Shown piece after piece: positions 11,867 to 23,148 of a stretch of DNA of 64,000 nucleotides (its first letter is position 1; every line of letters begins with the position of its first letter). The DNA is taken from the NCBI RefSeq assembly GCF_003711515.1, contig NW_021167097.1, positions 204,898 through 268,897 on the forward strand. The letters run 5' to 3'. Both the position numbers and the translations under genes were made by a program. Under the pieces are notes generated by a model. It did no database searches. It was not told the origin of the DNA and was given only the letters and a program-made list of their open reading frames with translations. The DNA comes from Sodiomyces alkalinus F11. Lineage: Eukaryota; Ascomycota; Sordariomycetes; Glomerellales; Plectosphaerellaceae.

Positions 11867-13762
11867 TAGCTTACTATAGAATAAAGGTGGCATCTCCTTT
11901 TCCACGTTATTCTTGCTCCCTTCTGTTAAAGCAAATAGCGCTAACATAGAACTTCCCCGCAGGATACCGTATGGTTCTGTCGAGTCGATCTTGGCACTTT
12001 TAAGACCGGTGGAGCGGCTGAGAATCTGATTATCTGAGATCATGGCCTGAGTTTATGCTATCCGATTCTGCTAACCGTAGGGATAAAGCAATGTCCTCAA
12101 AGTCCTCAGAGGTTTTGACGGTCTAAAGCAAGTCGTTGAGGTCCAAGTTCAGCAGGTCAATCTGCACTACCCGCATACTCCGCAAGTCCCGCAATTGTCG
12201 GGAGTCGGGAATGTCTCTTCACTTGTTGGCTGCTATGGCTGGCGAAACGATGTGGGAATTTGATGATCTCTTACTAGATCTGTAATCCGATGTGTAGTGT
12301 TCGTCCACACTTCGATGTAATCAAAGGCCGCGATGAAGAAATCTGGAACAGAATATCGAAATTCCGATTTGCTGGGCGAAACCTAGTGCTCCTAGGACCC
12401 GAACTTGTTAAACGCTAACAAGCTACCGAGGCAGCAACTACAACGTACCTTACGATAGCGGTGAGTAATAGGTCGGTTTGGAGCTAATTAGGCCACAAAC
12501 CTATGTAGTACCTAGGTAGAGGCCCCAGAGTAGGATAAAGAGGCCCGCTAACGGTTCCTTAATAAACGAGTTACTAAGCAGTGTTATTTCTTAGTAAGGT
12601 AGGAAGGCGCCTACCTACCTTAACTTACCTTATTCGGCATTAAAGGTACACCTAGAGTACGGATACGGTGTAATCAAGGTACGTACCTCCTCCTCTAACA
12701 TTCCAATGGCGCGGCGTTCCTTCAAACGGTCACAAGCCGTAATAAGTCACCCAGCCACCAAGCCACAAGCCACGAGGAGCCCTGCCCAGATATACTCCGT
12801 GCTGTACAACGTACGTTGTAATCTAAGGTACCTTATTATGCCGAGTAGCGGAAAACGCAAGGGGCCAGCCAGGGTCCCGCGTTTTTAGTCAAACTTATGG
12901 ACGGCGGATCCTTCTCCTCCTGGTAAGGTCAGATAAGGTAGGCATCACTTCCATTTCTTCATCCTGTCATCTCATCGGCCTCTTTTTCTTCCCTTTGTCT
13001 CCGCTTCTCCCTTTCTCTTCCAACAAAAGTCAACTCAAACATAAGCACAAGCACACCACTAATCTGTTTCCATCTTGCTGGGAATATTTTCCGCCTTCTG
13101 ACGACATTTACACCTCCTGACCTGACGATCGAAAACAACAAAGAACATACGACGACTGATTGCGCTCTTTCACTCTCCACCACCCAATTCGTCTCCCGTC
13201 AACTATCCACAACGACCAGATCACGACCGTCATTCAGCCCGATCCCCCCTTTTTCTTCTACGCTCTTCTCTTTCGCCAAGCTACCCGGCGACTCCGCATT
13301 CTCACTACAGCCCAGCTTTGGCCATCGATCGACGGCCTGTCTCGGTAGTTATTAGAGTCTAAGAAGTACCATCCCGACCCCGACGCAATGCCTGCCTCTC
13401 TGGAATCTGCCCGGCCCATCATGGCCCCTTCTGTGAGATCACATCCTTTCTCTTTCTCCTTTTCCCTTGTATCCTAGTCGCCCGTTGCCCCCACACGACC
13501 TGGTCGCTTTTTTCCCAGACATTTTGCGCCAGAGCATTTCTGTCCCTGCGCCCAACGTACTTCCAACCAAAACGCCATCCTACGCCTGTCCCCCGTTTCC
13601 TTGCCGTGTGGGCTTCTCAAATCCTTCCATCTTACTGTCCTCTGCTCTATCGTGTGCGGCCTACGACCTTCGGAGAACATATCTTCCTCTTGCAGCGACG
13701 TTTGGCTGACCTCTGCCCCTGCTCCCCAGACTCGCACCTCGGTTCGCCTCAGCACCTACAGC
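11867..13762. other. Intergenic interval with repeat relic
   Basis: No supported gene. A stretch near 12310-12420 is a diverged copy of the relic at 9590-9730. AT-rich, TACCT/AGGTA-rich sequence follows at 12440-12700. The last 400 bases are C/T-rich with a possible non-coding or leader exon around 13388-13432 (ATG followed by a GTGAGA donor), whose phase does not match the downstream gene, so I did not join it. Confidence 0.45.
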
Positions 13763-14026
13763 ATGGCGCCCACCGTCCTCTCCACCGACTCGGCCCAGGC
13801 CGAGATCCGCGACATTCAGACCGGCCTCGACCGAATGGAAAACAAGGCCCTCGCCTCCCAGCGCGTCGTCCTCTCCGAGGAGAAAACGGCCAACCTCAAC
13901 AAGCTCGCCCTCGGCGCCAAGCTCGAGCGCGCCCTCGATCGCCGCCTGAGCAGCCAGGACGCCGTCATGCGGCGGCCCATCCTCAAGGAAAAGCAGGAAG
14001 TCATCAGCGAGAAACAGGCGATGTAA
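13763..14026 (+). CDS. Small helical (coiled-coil) protein, 87 aa
   Basis: Single-exon frame of 87 codons beginning at the ATG in a CAGCATGG context. The sequence is strongly C-biased at third codon positions, as in highly expressed ascomycete genes. Almost the whole protein is predicted helical, with heptad-like Leu/charged patterns (for example LDRMENKALASQRVVLSEEK). A long pyrimidine-rich leader lies upstream. Function unknown. It might be a subunit of a larger complex; no motif supports a more specific call. Confidence 0.7.
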   Translation: MAPTVLSTDSAQAEIRDIQTGLDRMENKALASQRVVLSEEKTANLNKLALGAKLERALDRRLSSQDAVMRRPILKEKQEVISEKQAM

Positions 14027-14835
14027 ACGCACATCCTTTTCCATGGGAAACAAATGCAATCGCGGGCCGGTGGAATTGGCTGATTGATACCCGCCGAGGA
14101 GAAATCAGTGGTGGACAAGGCTGGTCAACCAACATGACGAATAAAGGCGAGGGCTGTTTGTATATTGCTGCTAAATCCCATGCTGTGTCGTTTCTAGCGA
14201 GGAGGCTATTTGAATGGTTGGCAACGTGGTATCTGTGGCTTGGCTTATCTGCAGCGGCACGAGCGTAACGTTCTTCACTGCGATATTGAGTTTTCTTTTG
14301 CATCAGACACCGTCCGAGGTTGACAGTGTGGGGGTTTTTTTCACTTTTTTTTTTCTTCAGTTTCCTCTTTTTCCATTTGTCTCTTGCTGCAGGTTCGGTT
14401 TCCCCTTTTCCTTTCCCTCATTTCGGGTTCATGGAAATCATTGGGACAAGACATGTACTGGAGGAACTGAGAGTACCTACATATGGAGCATGGGTTTTGC
14501 CCGCACTCTACGCGCAAACTGCTTTTTGCATTTACTCAGGTATTGATCTGCCCATCCCACCGGCTACCTACTTCGTCTCCTTGATGCGTGCCTCCATGAC
14601 CTCGTCTTCTACCCTTGGACCTCGCTCAGGGAACCATGCTCCGCAGACCTCACTGTCCCTGAACATAGCTGCCTGTTCCCGATGCACTAGCAGCTTCCTA
14701 GGCAATACGGGACCAAGAACCAAACGGATAAGAACTCGAAAACAAAAAGAGGAAGAGATAAAAGAGAGGAAAAGAAAAAGATGAAGACACAATGAACACC
14801 TAAACGCCAGAGAGCCAACTCCTGTGCCTTCCTGT
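14027..14835. other. Intergenic, nothing recognisable
   Basis: About 800 bases between convergent small genes. T-rich tracts near 14330-14420 and A/G-rich tracts near 14740-14780 look like UTR sequence. No open frame is persuasive on either strand. Confidence 0.5.
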
Positions 14836-15170
14836 TCAATCGCGCCCGTAGTACTGTCTCAGGAAACGATCCCCTGTGGATCTTCACCATAATGCCATGC
14901 CAATGTCTATGTTTTCCCAGCGCCACTGCGTCCACAGGTATTCTTCTTTCTACCGTTGCCGCTTCTCGTTTTCTTCTTGTTCCGCTCTTTTGGGATCGAT
15001 CTCGGGGCCGCGTCAGCGTGCGACAGGTGCGACTCCTCGGCTGTCAGAGTGACTGAAGGCTGAGCACCCTCAGCAAGCGTCTCGGCAGTTCGTCTCGTAG
15101 GTTGCGTGTTCGAAGTCTTGACAGTCGTCACTTCGTCGGATGCATTGCCATTGACAGGCGCCTCCGCCAT
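14836..15170 (-). CDS. Small basic protein of unknown function, 84 aa
   Basis: Exon 1 is 15170-14954 (72 codons plus one base), the intron is 14953-14874 (GTAGAAA donor, CCACAG acceptor), and exon 2 is 14873-14836, ending in a short tail DRFLRQYYGRD and a TGA stop. Phases agree (phase 1). The first half is acidic and Ser/Thr-rich; residues 58-72 are very basic (PKERNKKKTRSGN). The gene sits 132 bases downstream of the Sec72 gene on the same strand. Without the splice, the frame would run through to an unrelated 87-codon end, so the second exon is the less certain part. No family recognised. Confidence 0.45.
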
Positions 15171-15302
15171 GACTCCGTTGGGTTTTCATGTATTCCGAGA
15201 TGCTGTCCCGTTCACCCCCGCTTCAACTGTGGCCGGCGGAAGTCGATAACGGTACAAGGCCCTAACCCGAGGCAGCCGACAAGCGCTGTGGGTGCTGGCC
15301 TT

Positions 15303-15917
15303 CTAAGCCTTCTCCTCCTTCTTGGCGATGCGGGCCTCAATGTCGCGCAGCAGGGCGACGAGCTCGCCCTCCTCGCCCTCCATGCCGAGCGCGCGGCGGA
15401 CCCAGTCGCGGGCCTCCTCGAGACGGCCCATCTCGACAAGGCAGCGGCCGCGGCGCCACCAGGCCTTGGCGTTGCCGACACGGCGGGCCTCGACGCTGGC
15501 CTCGGCGTCCACGGCGCCCTCGGCCCACTGTGTGAGGGCCATGTGCGCCTGGGCGCGGTTGGCGTACAGGCTGGCAACCTCCTCGCGGATGAGCTGGTTG
15601 GGCTCCCACTGCGGCCGCTGCAGAGCCATCTTGAGGCCGAGGGTGTAGAAATTGATGGCCTCCGGGAAGCGGCTCTTGCGGAACTCGCCGTTGCCGCTGT
15701 CGCGCAGCTTGGCCACGTTGGCGCTGCGTTTCGGGTTCACCGGCACCGGGGGAGGGGGGATGCCGTGCGGGGTTTCCAAGGAGAGGAGGGCGCGGTGGAG
15801 GCTGTTGAGGTTGGCGAGCTCGGCTTCCAGGGCACGCGAGGGTGTGGTTGCCGAGATGGCTTTCGACTGGGGGTCGATTTGGAGGGGGAGGAGGTCGAAG
15901 TGCGTTAGGGAGGACAT
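15303..15917 (-). CDS. sec72: Sec72-like TPR subunit of the ER post-translational translocon
   Basis: Intronless, 204 aa. The N-terminus LLPLQIDPQSKAISATTPSR and the Pro-rich segment PPPPVPVNPKRSANVAKLRDSGN are typical of fungal Sec72. From about residue 68 to 180 the protein forms tetratricopeptide-like helix pairs, including LYANRAQAHMALTQWAEG and GNAKAWWRRGRCLVEMGRLEEARDW. In yeast, Sec72 sits on the cytosolic face of the Sec62/63/71/72 complex and its TPR domain binds Hsp70 tails. Length matches the family. The GCC/CTC-rich codon use is that of a conserved housekeeping gene. The ATG lies in GGACATGTC on the coding strand and is the only in-frame start. Confidence 0.85.
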   Translation of the reverse strand: MSSLTHFDLLPLQIDPQSKAISATTPSRALEAELANLNSLHRALLSLETPHGIPPPPVPVNPKRSANVAKLRDSGNGEFRKSRFPEAINFYTLGLKMALQRPQWEPNQLIREEVASLYANRAQAHMALTQWAEGAVDAEASVEARRVGNAKAWWRRGRCLVEMGRLEEARDWVRRALGMEGEEGELVALLRDIEARIAKKEEKA

Positions 15918-17395
15918 GGCGGGTTGTCGGTGAGAGTGGGATTTGGATACAGCGTTAGAAGGACTGATTCAGAACAGAGAAAAAAGAAAAGAAAGGAAAA
16001 ATGTATTATATGGGTAAGTTGGGGGGGGAATGGTGTCGTGGTTGGAATGTTCAACTTGACGATACTGGTTGACGATGGAGAGGACACTTCTCTGGAAGCG
16101 AACCTGAGCTTCCCTTATCGCGATAATGAAAGATCACGTGTTGATAAGCATGTTCTCTGCGATGGGAGTTTTCGCGTTGTTTCCTCCTAAAAGCGGACCT
16201 TTTACCGGAACAGGTAATCGGGGCTTTTTTGGAATCCCGTTCCAAGGTTGACAAGAGTAAGGTACCTTATGAAGTACAAGCTCAAAGTACCTAGGTACTT
16301 CATGTTGCATAATCACGTCTCGTCTCGTCTCTCCCTCGCGTCCCATTTCTTTGTGCCTCCCCTTGGCTTACCTCGCTACTCATCTCTTTCTTGCCGCCCT
16401 GACCAGCATTTTGCGTGTCAAATGAGACTTCCGTCCCTCTCCGTCTATTTCAACGTTTTTACGGTATCGCGTGTCGTAGCTCTGCATGCCGTTTCAGGAG
16501 ACTACGGTAGGCGGGAAACTTCCCCGCTCTCGACAGTCGACCACAACCCCCAAACCCGCGAGCGGCGAGCCACGTCACACAAGCGATGCGACAATATACC
16601 CGAGACACGTCACGAAAAAAGAAAAGAGATAACAGAGGATCGAAGTGACCCTCGTTGCCATCTTGCCATGACCTCCCATTTGATATGGCACACAGCATGA
16701 CCCGAGCTGCATCTCCATCCTTCGCATTCCCAACCTCAGCATATAACTGGATGAGCCGAGCTGCTCAAGATGCGACGGACGTTCCCCCGTCCCCTAGTCC
16801 TGCTTGAAGAAGTCTCAGCAGACTAACCCCAAGTTGACTTGTCACCCAATTGTTGCCAGCAGGAGGAACGGCTTAACCAGGCCGTCGGTACTGAGGGAAC
16901 CACCGTGTGGATCGAGCCGCCGTTCTAGAATGGTTCTGCCACCAGCAATCCCAGTGGATCTTCGTGAAGTGGTGCAAGGTTACTCCTATTGACTTGCTGA
17001 AACGGTGTCTGAATCAACTCCCATGACAAGCAGCCAAAATATTCGTACGCGCCTTTGCATGCAGTGGCGGAGTCCGTATCTCGTCAATCGATATCCGCTT
17101 TTTCTCGCCGCGTCCTGTTTTACCAAAGCGTTCCACCGATATGCTGCTTCTAGAGTGGAGGAAGCGGGTCGGACTTTCCGAGATATGAACGAGCCTGCTT
17201 CTCTATTGACCACCGAGTTGGGATAGACAATGCGGAGACAATATCGACCAGACCCTAATTGACCATGCCCGAACTTATATGCCCTGCCATTCATACGAGG
17301 AACAGGGCCATGTTTTGTTTCGATTGTCCGTTAAGCTCAAGGCCACTTCTTGAGCAACTTGATGAAGCAGGCCAGTAATCTCTCCAATTTCCAAA
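15918..17395. other. Intergenic between divergent genes
   Basis: About 1.5 kb. The first 300 bases are probably the Sec72 promoter. At 16258-16302 there is a TACCTTATGAAGTAC/GTACCTAGGTAC palindromic motif cluster. A 102-codon minus-strand frame at 16986-17294 has no supporting features and I do not count it as a gene. Confidence 0.5.
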
Positions 17396-19747
17396 ATGAT
17401 ACTTCAACGGGCTATTCCTGCTCCGGTTTTTCTGGTGGGCACTGTAGTCCTCAGTCACCTCCATGGAAGCCTTGCCTGCGAGGCTGTAAAGACTCAGGCT
17501 CCGATCTCGGGCCACGTCCACCAGTGTCGACAGTCCCAGGAGCCGAAATGGTCTGATGTGAGTGTTGGGAGCCCAGAATCCCCTCATCCCATTACTCTGA
17601 TGGCTCACTGGACTCTAACGACTTCCTGTCAGATTACACCTAGCAAGGAACTAGAATGGGTCCCTTGTTTTAGGGACAATTTTGAGTGCGCCAGGCTTGA
17701 GGTGAGCACCTAGTCCCGCACATTGTGTGATTTGCCATCAGCAAGACTGAGAGGCCCTGTGAGAGGCTCTGGCTCACCATGCCCATGATACCTAGCTCCC
17801 CATGGATTACGACAATCCCGAGTCCAGCCAGACAGTGGTCATCGCCCTGACGCGACTCCTCGCCACCGATCGAGACGATTACCGCGGATCCATTTTGGTC
17901 AACCCAGGTGTATAATCTACCAAGTCTTGCATATAAAAGCACGAGTCGGTTCACCATCTAACGTTATATCGCAACAGGGACCAGGTGTCAGTGGTACCAA
18001 CTCAGTGTGGACATTGTCGCCGTTGTTGGGCACCCGCGTCGGAAGGAACTACGTGAGGAAACACTCGTCGACTTCTCCCGCTTCTGACCAGTTGGGTGAC
18101 TGACGAGAGCGAATATGTACCACTTAGGATGTTGTGGGATGGGATATTCGTGGAAGTAAGTTCCCTCTTCTCAATCTCTACTTATATCTAAAACTGTACA
18201 GGTTGGAGATCAACACCGACAACCAACTGCTGGTCAAATATCCAGCGTCGCGCTGTCTGGCGAGAAAGATTCAGGGAACATTGGCAATGGCCTGGCATGT
18301 ACGACGACCCCGCCTTCATCGGTCTCCTTCTCGCTCAGATGAAACTGGAGAAGAGTACCTGCAAGGACCTTCTAGGGCCGACGGGGATCCTGGAACACGT
18401 CAACACCGCCTATCATGCCAGGGACATGAACAGCATCAGGGAAGCCCTTGGCGAGGACAAGCTGAACTACTGGGGCGTCAGCTGGGGCACCGCCTTAGGA
18501 GGCTATTTTGCTTCCATGTTCCCCAGTAGGGTCGGACGCATGGTCCTTGACGGCAACATTGACATCAGAAAACGGGCACACGGCGACATTTCAGCCGACC
18601 ACGGAGACTTTAGAATGACCCTCGAGTACTTTTTCGAGACATGCTCCGAGGACGCTCGGTGTGCCTTCCACAAGCCCACGGCGGCGGCCGTCCGCGAGCG
18701 CTACGAGACCCTGATGGATGATATTCGCATGCGTCCCCGTGTTTTTAATCCCTGGAACCTCCCGGGCCGAACACCCGTTTTGACTACGTACGCCCTGGCT
18801 AATATCATAGTCACTGACGCCCTAAGGGCCCCTTTGGAGACGTTTCCGCAGTTGGCAGGATGGCTCACCCGCTGGGAGGCCAACAACGACACGACGTCGG
18901 AGCATCTCGCATTGGGGAACAGTGACGCCTACCCCGAATTCAGCAACACTGTCCCTTGGGACGCCAACAACCCCGACTATGCAAACGACAACGACGCGCT
19001 GACCACTAGGCTGGAGTCTGAAGAGATAAGCAACTGCGCCGACTGGCCGGAACAGCCGACTGACCCGATCGAGCTGCAGACGCTCCTGAACGAGTCTCCG
19101 TCGCCTCGTCCTGCGGCAATGTTGGAGGTTGGACGAAAAATCTGGTGTGCAGGCTCAGCCAGGCCCAAATGGCGATACACTGGTACGGAATGCCTTGCTC
19201 ATCACGGGCGCTGATATCTAGACCATTTGTTGAAATCTGTCTACATTCTCCACGGAAAGAAAGAAAAAGGCTGATCAAGGTGATGCGGGACAGGTCCATT
19301 TGGGAGCAACATGAGCACACCCATTTTGTTTATCAACGCCTGGGACAGCGTTACGCCCCTAATATCAGCGCACCGCAACGCTGACATCTTTCCCGGTTCT
19401 CGAGTCGTGCAGGTAGCTTCTTATGGCGTAAGTTGCTTTTGTGTTTGTTCTTTGTCTTGTTCTCACTTATAGCTCCGCGGCCTCTTACCTTGGGAAGCTC
19501 AAGAATAACGAAAGAGATGCAGCATTTGGTGGCGGCGAGCAGTCAGTGCGCCGTGGACCACATGTTTGCGTACTTCCAGAACGGGACAATGCCGGACGCC
19601 CACACCACCTGCACCGACGTGCCTGAGCTACACTATGGCGATGACTGGGTGCCACCGCCTCCCATCGGCATCCCCTCGTCGAGCTTTCCGCTTTTGCGTC
19701 GTAATATCAAAGGGCGCTTGCCTCCTCGGTTCAGCCTGGGTTATTGA
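17396..19747 (+). CDS. Secreted TAP-like alpha/beta-hydrolase (S33-type peptidase), eight exons
   Basis: Assembled from exons 17396-17557, 17633-17701, 17796-17909, 17978-18052, 18128-18155, 18202-19182, 19294-19427 and 19523-19747. All phases agree and give 595 aa. It starts with a hydrophobic signal sequence (VFLVGTVVLSHLHGSLA). The oxyanion loop NPGGPGVSG is at about residue 113, DVVGWDIRG follows near 141, and the nucleophile elbow is YWGVSWGTALGG. The catalytic Asp is in INAWDSVTPL and the His is created across the last splice (YG|HLVAASSQ). This is the arrangement of tripeptidyl-aminopeptidase-like hydrolases (Abhydrolase_1 plus TAP C-terminal domain). It probably trims peptides or hydrolyses small amides outside the cell. 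It looks intact although single-frame ORFs make it appear broken. Confidence 0.85.
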
Positions 19748-20194
19748 TTCCGCGGGAAAGGTGGTCCTGAAGAAGAGGGCGCGAAGGATTAACCGGAGAT
19801 CTCAAGAATGAGACGACACCAAGTCATTGGTTCTTTATAACGGTGAGCCGGGAGCCTGGACTGTCATTAGTGGACAGCTGGGTTTCTATCCCCTCTGCCA
19901 ACAGTCGTGATCTTGCACTATGCAATATTGATTAAGTGTTCTTCCCAACGTGAAAGGGCCTGCATTCGTACCAGAGGCGGTGAACACTGAACAGACTAGG
20001 TCAAGAGTAGGTAGCCAAAGATGTCAGGAAGTGAGAAATCATTACATCATGTCATTGAGTACAAGAAGTGTCACTACCGAGCCTGATCCAATCTGGACTT
20101 GCTCCTCAGCCCTGTCGCCGTCTTGTGGGTTCCCTCAGTTTACTCCACCATTATCCACAAAGAGTCAATAGATCCTTATCCGATGGTATCGCCA
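19748..20194. other. Intergenic, 3' regions of two convergent genes
   Basis: About 450 bases between the hydrolase and the superoxide dismutase gene. No open frame or structured repeat is supported. Confidence 0.5.
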
Positions 20195-21031
20195 TTATAG
20201 AGCAGCCTTGAGCGCCTTGAAAGCATCCTCACGGGAGCCCAGGAAACGTTCCTCGGCCGTCTTCCAGTTCATCACGTTCCAGATATTCTCGACATACGCG
20301 GCCTTGCCATTCAAGTACTGGTCAAACATTGTCAGATCTGCGACACGTAAAGACGAGAGAGATGGTGTGCAACAAGAATCCGCGCTCACCTGAAGGTAAT
20401 AGGCATGCTCCCACATGTCGACTCCGAACACGGGGACGCCCTTGGTAATGGGGTCCTGGTCCTTGGTAGTGACAATGGAGAGACCAGTGGTCTCGTCTTT
20501 GACAAGCCAGCCCCAACCGCTACCGGTGATGCCCAGCAGGGAGGCGTTGAAGGCGGCCTTGAACTTGTCGAGCCCGCCCCATATCTTGGTGATCTCGGCG
20601 ACGAGCTTGGGAGCCGACTCGGGCTTGGCGGCCGGGCTGGCAGCGGGGGTCAGGTTTTCCCAGAAGAGGGAGTGGTTGATGTGGCCGCCGCCGTTGAAGT
20701 TGATGGCGGCGAGAACGGCGATGCGGTTCTGGAGGGGGTTGGAGTTGTAGGCCTCGGTGGCCTTGTTAAGGTTGTTGACGTATGTCTGGTGGTGCTTGCT
20801 GTGGTGTAGCTCCATGATCTGGGCCGAGATGTGCGGCTCCAGGGCCTGGATGATATGCTTGGGTTAGCTGGACATTTGGACGACGGGAAGAAGAATCCGT
20901 TCCGCTGTTCTTCCGACAGGTGACGGGATTGGACGTGGAAGTAAATGACAAATGCAGCAACCAAATAAGAGCAGAAGAAGGCCGGTACTCACGTTGTAAG
21001 CGTAAGGGAGCGGGGGAAGTGTGTAGGCCAT
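20195..21031 (-). CDS. Manganese superoxide dismutase, cytosolic type
   Basis: Three exons on the minus strand: 21031-20993 (MAYTLPPLPYAYN), 20845-20390 and 20317-20195; introns are 147 and 72 nt. The product is 205 aa. Metal ligands are the His in MELHHSKHH, the His of HINHSLFWENL, and Asp and His of DMWEHAYYLQYLNG, the last formed across the second splice. GWGWLVKD and NWKTAEERF are family landmarks. It converts superoxide to hydrogen peroxide and oxygen. There is no N-terminal mitochondrial presequence, so it matches the cytosolic MnSOD found in many filamentous fungi. The second intron is stop-free, so an automatic call could wrongly retain 24 extra residues. Confidence 0.95.
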
Positions 21032-22306
21032 GATGGGCGTATCTTGAACACAATATACCAATGGTCAAGGTCTCAAGGAGAGGGGTCTTGAAGTCGAAGT
21101 GGATCGAGTCGATTGACGAGGAAGTTAGGAGAGAAAATAAGTTCAACCAAGGCGTAGAAGAGTGGCAATGATGTGGTTGGTAATGGAAAGGGAAAGAGGG
21201 GGGAGAGAGAGAGAGAGGTTGAATTTGGGAAGTTCCGGGAGAAAGTGGTCACTCTTCAGACTCCAGTCTTCACGCTTGACTCCGTATTTTGTTGCTTTCT
21301 CTTCCCCGCACCAGGAGTGGCGTGGTGGACATGGTGACGTCATTTAAAGAGATTAAGGATGGTACGAGCCTAGATACGAGGGGATGGGGTACCTAGGTAT
21401 GTACGGGATGGTAAGGATATTAGAGTGTGAACCTTGAGGGCGCACTCTTGCTCTGGTTGTCGACTTGTCCAATGTCCGAAGCTCACGGCACACGAGTTCG
21501 CGGTCATCAAGGTATGTGGGGTTCCCGCCTGTCTTCGTCCTCTGGGAGGGGCACCAACGTCTCGTCACTAGGTGTACGACTACGGATTACCTAATTAGGA
21601 ATCATACGTGTACGGATACCTCTTGCCACACTGTCACTATCCTAGGATGTTGCACTGATACGGGGAATTAAGCGATTTTTTATTGCACGCTTGCTGGTTC
21701 CTGGTCAGGGCCCGCGAGCGAGTCAATATTGATGTTATCAATGTCTTGCTAAGGTAGAGAGTTAGGAACAAGGAAATAGATGGAATGAATTACTTGCTCG
21801 AACGTTCTCAAAAGACTCCCTTGCACAAGCCCAGTCTACCGCATGCGACCCCACTCCAACTGTCCAGTAACCCGAAAGGGAAATCGCTCTGCTGTCTGTC
21901 CGTGATTGATTGGACCGGTACTTGGTTAGAGATGGCACTACGGTCGACGGTTTGCGCACGTTTCTCTGACCTCCACCAAGCCCCTGACTGACCCCTTGCA
22001 TGGCCGCGACCCTGTTCTGTCCCGTCCCTTCGCCGTTGCCTCAAATCCGCGGGTCCAAAACACACCTACAAAAAAGAGGGGTTATAGGTCAGAGCTCGAA
22101 CAGAGGATTTTGGGCGAGAGCCAGAGCCAGGACACAAATATTTCGGTTGGCATAATATTCTAAGACTGTCGACAGACTGACCAGTTATCGGGCTCTGACT
22201 TACAAACCCCAAACCCGGGTAGGCAGCCAGTATTAGAATATGGGACAAACGCGATCCATCAAGGTACAAACTCAGCCACTTATCTGACACATATTGTCTA
22301 GAGCAC
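21032..22306. other. Intergenic, SOD promoter side
   Basis: About 1.3 kb. A GA-rich stretch (21181-21220) lies just upstream of the superoxide dismutase gene. No coding frame is convincing. The SINE insertion starts immediately after. Confidence 0.5.
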
Positions 22307-22841
22307 AAGCCTGCGCCAGGGGGGATGGTGGAGTGGTACACCACCTGGACTAGCCTCTTAATCCCTAAGAGGTCGTAGGTTCGAATCCTGCTCCCCCTAA
22401 CCTATTTTCGGATAGGGTACCTTAGGCAAAGGGGGCTAGTAGTGGCCCCTATACCCCTGCTAAGTAGATAACTAATAGCCTAGACACCTATCCTTATTAA
22501 GATAGCAGGAAGCCTAAAAAGGAAGGGCATTCCTTACTAAGCTACTACCGGTATAGGGTTATTATAAAGGGGGGAAGAGAGGTACGGGGGGCTACCCAGG
22601 CTCTTAGGTTTTTTCTATAAGGTTTTTCCTAAAAAGAGGATTTACTAAAGTGAAGGGGTAGGGTATATAGAGTATTTACTAAGTAAATACTCCTAGCACT
22701 TTCCCTAACCCGAAAGTGGTAGTAGTATATCCTGTACCTAGTTTATACCTTTCGGTACCTCCGAACAGTCTATCATAACTTTAGGGTTATATACGGACTT
22801 TAATAAACCTGAATTAAAAAAAAAAAAAAAAGCCTACGCCA
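22307..22841 (+). mobile_element. tRNA-derived SINE with target-site duplication
   Basis: The element body spans 22319-22829. Its 5' end is tRNA-like: a 7-base acceptor-type stem (GGGGGGA with TCCCCCT), A-box TGGTGGAGTGG and B-box GGTTCGAATCC, the Pol III internal promoter, with a good T-arm but an anticodon arm that does not fold correctly. A tRNA-unrelated, C-poor body of about 420 bases follows, ending in a 16-base poly(A) at 22816-22831. Flanking copies aagcctgcgcca (22307-22318) and aagcctacgcca (22830-22841) differ at one base and form a 12-bp target-site duplication. Architecture and length resemble Mg-SINE-type elements of fungi. It is non-autonomous and would need a LINE reverse transcriptase in trans. 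Confidence 0.8.
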
Positions 22842-23148
22842 AAATGCGCAGGTTATGCGGAATTACGGGTATAAATGTTTAGGCAACCCAAACTCGCCCC
22901 TAGCCTTCGGGCCACAGTCCGGAAACCTCCATTTACTAACTGGCCCGCCATTTCGTTTTGAACGATTCTTCTCGACGCCTTCAGCTCTTCTCCTCTGCGG
23001 CCCTGCCTTACATATTGGAGTCTCTTGCCTACCTTAGCCACCCAAAGACGCCTTCCCGTACCGCGCTATCGCCTATCGTAGCTACCATCCCATTGTCACA
23101 GCACCATCAATAACAACTCGGGAATCACATTCTTAAGCTCTACGAATC
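22842..23148. other. Short intergenic interval upstream of a small gene
   Basis: Leader-like, C/T-rich sequence between the SINE and the next ATG. Nothing else seen. Confidence 0.4.

Noticed and set aside
16986..17294. 102-codon minus-strand frame
   Set aside because: No motif, and it lies in leader or promoter sequence of the hydrolase gene with ordinary stop spacing.
17396..19747. Hydrolase gene as a pseudogene
   Set aside because: It looks fragmented in single frames, but seven introns with proper splice sites restore one continuous protein with an intact catalytic triad.
22319..22399. Functional tRNA gene
   Set aside because: T-arm and acceptor stem pair, but no standard 7-base anticodon loop with U33 can be formed, and the sequence continues into a poly(A)-tailed body; it is better read as a SINE head.
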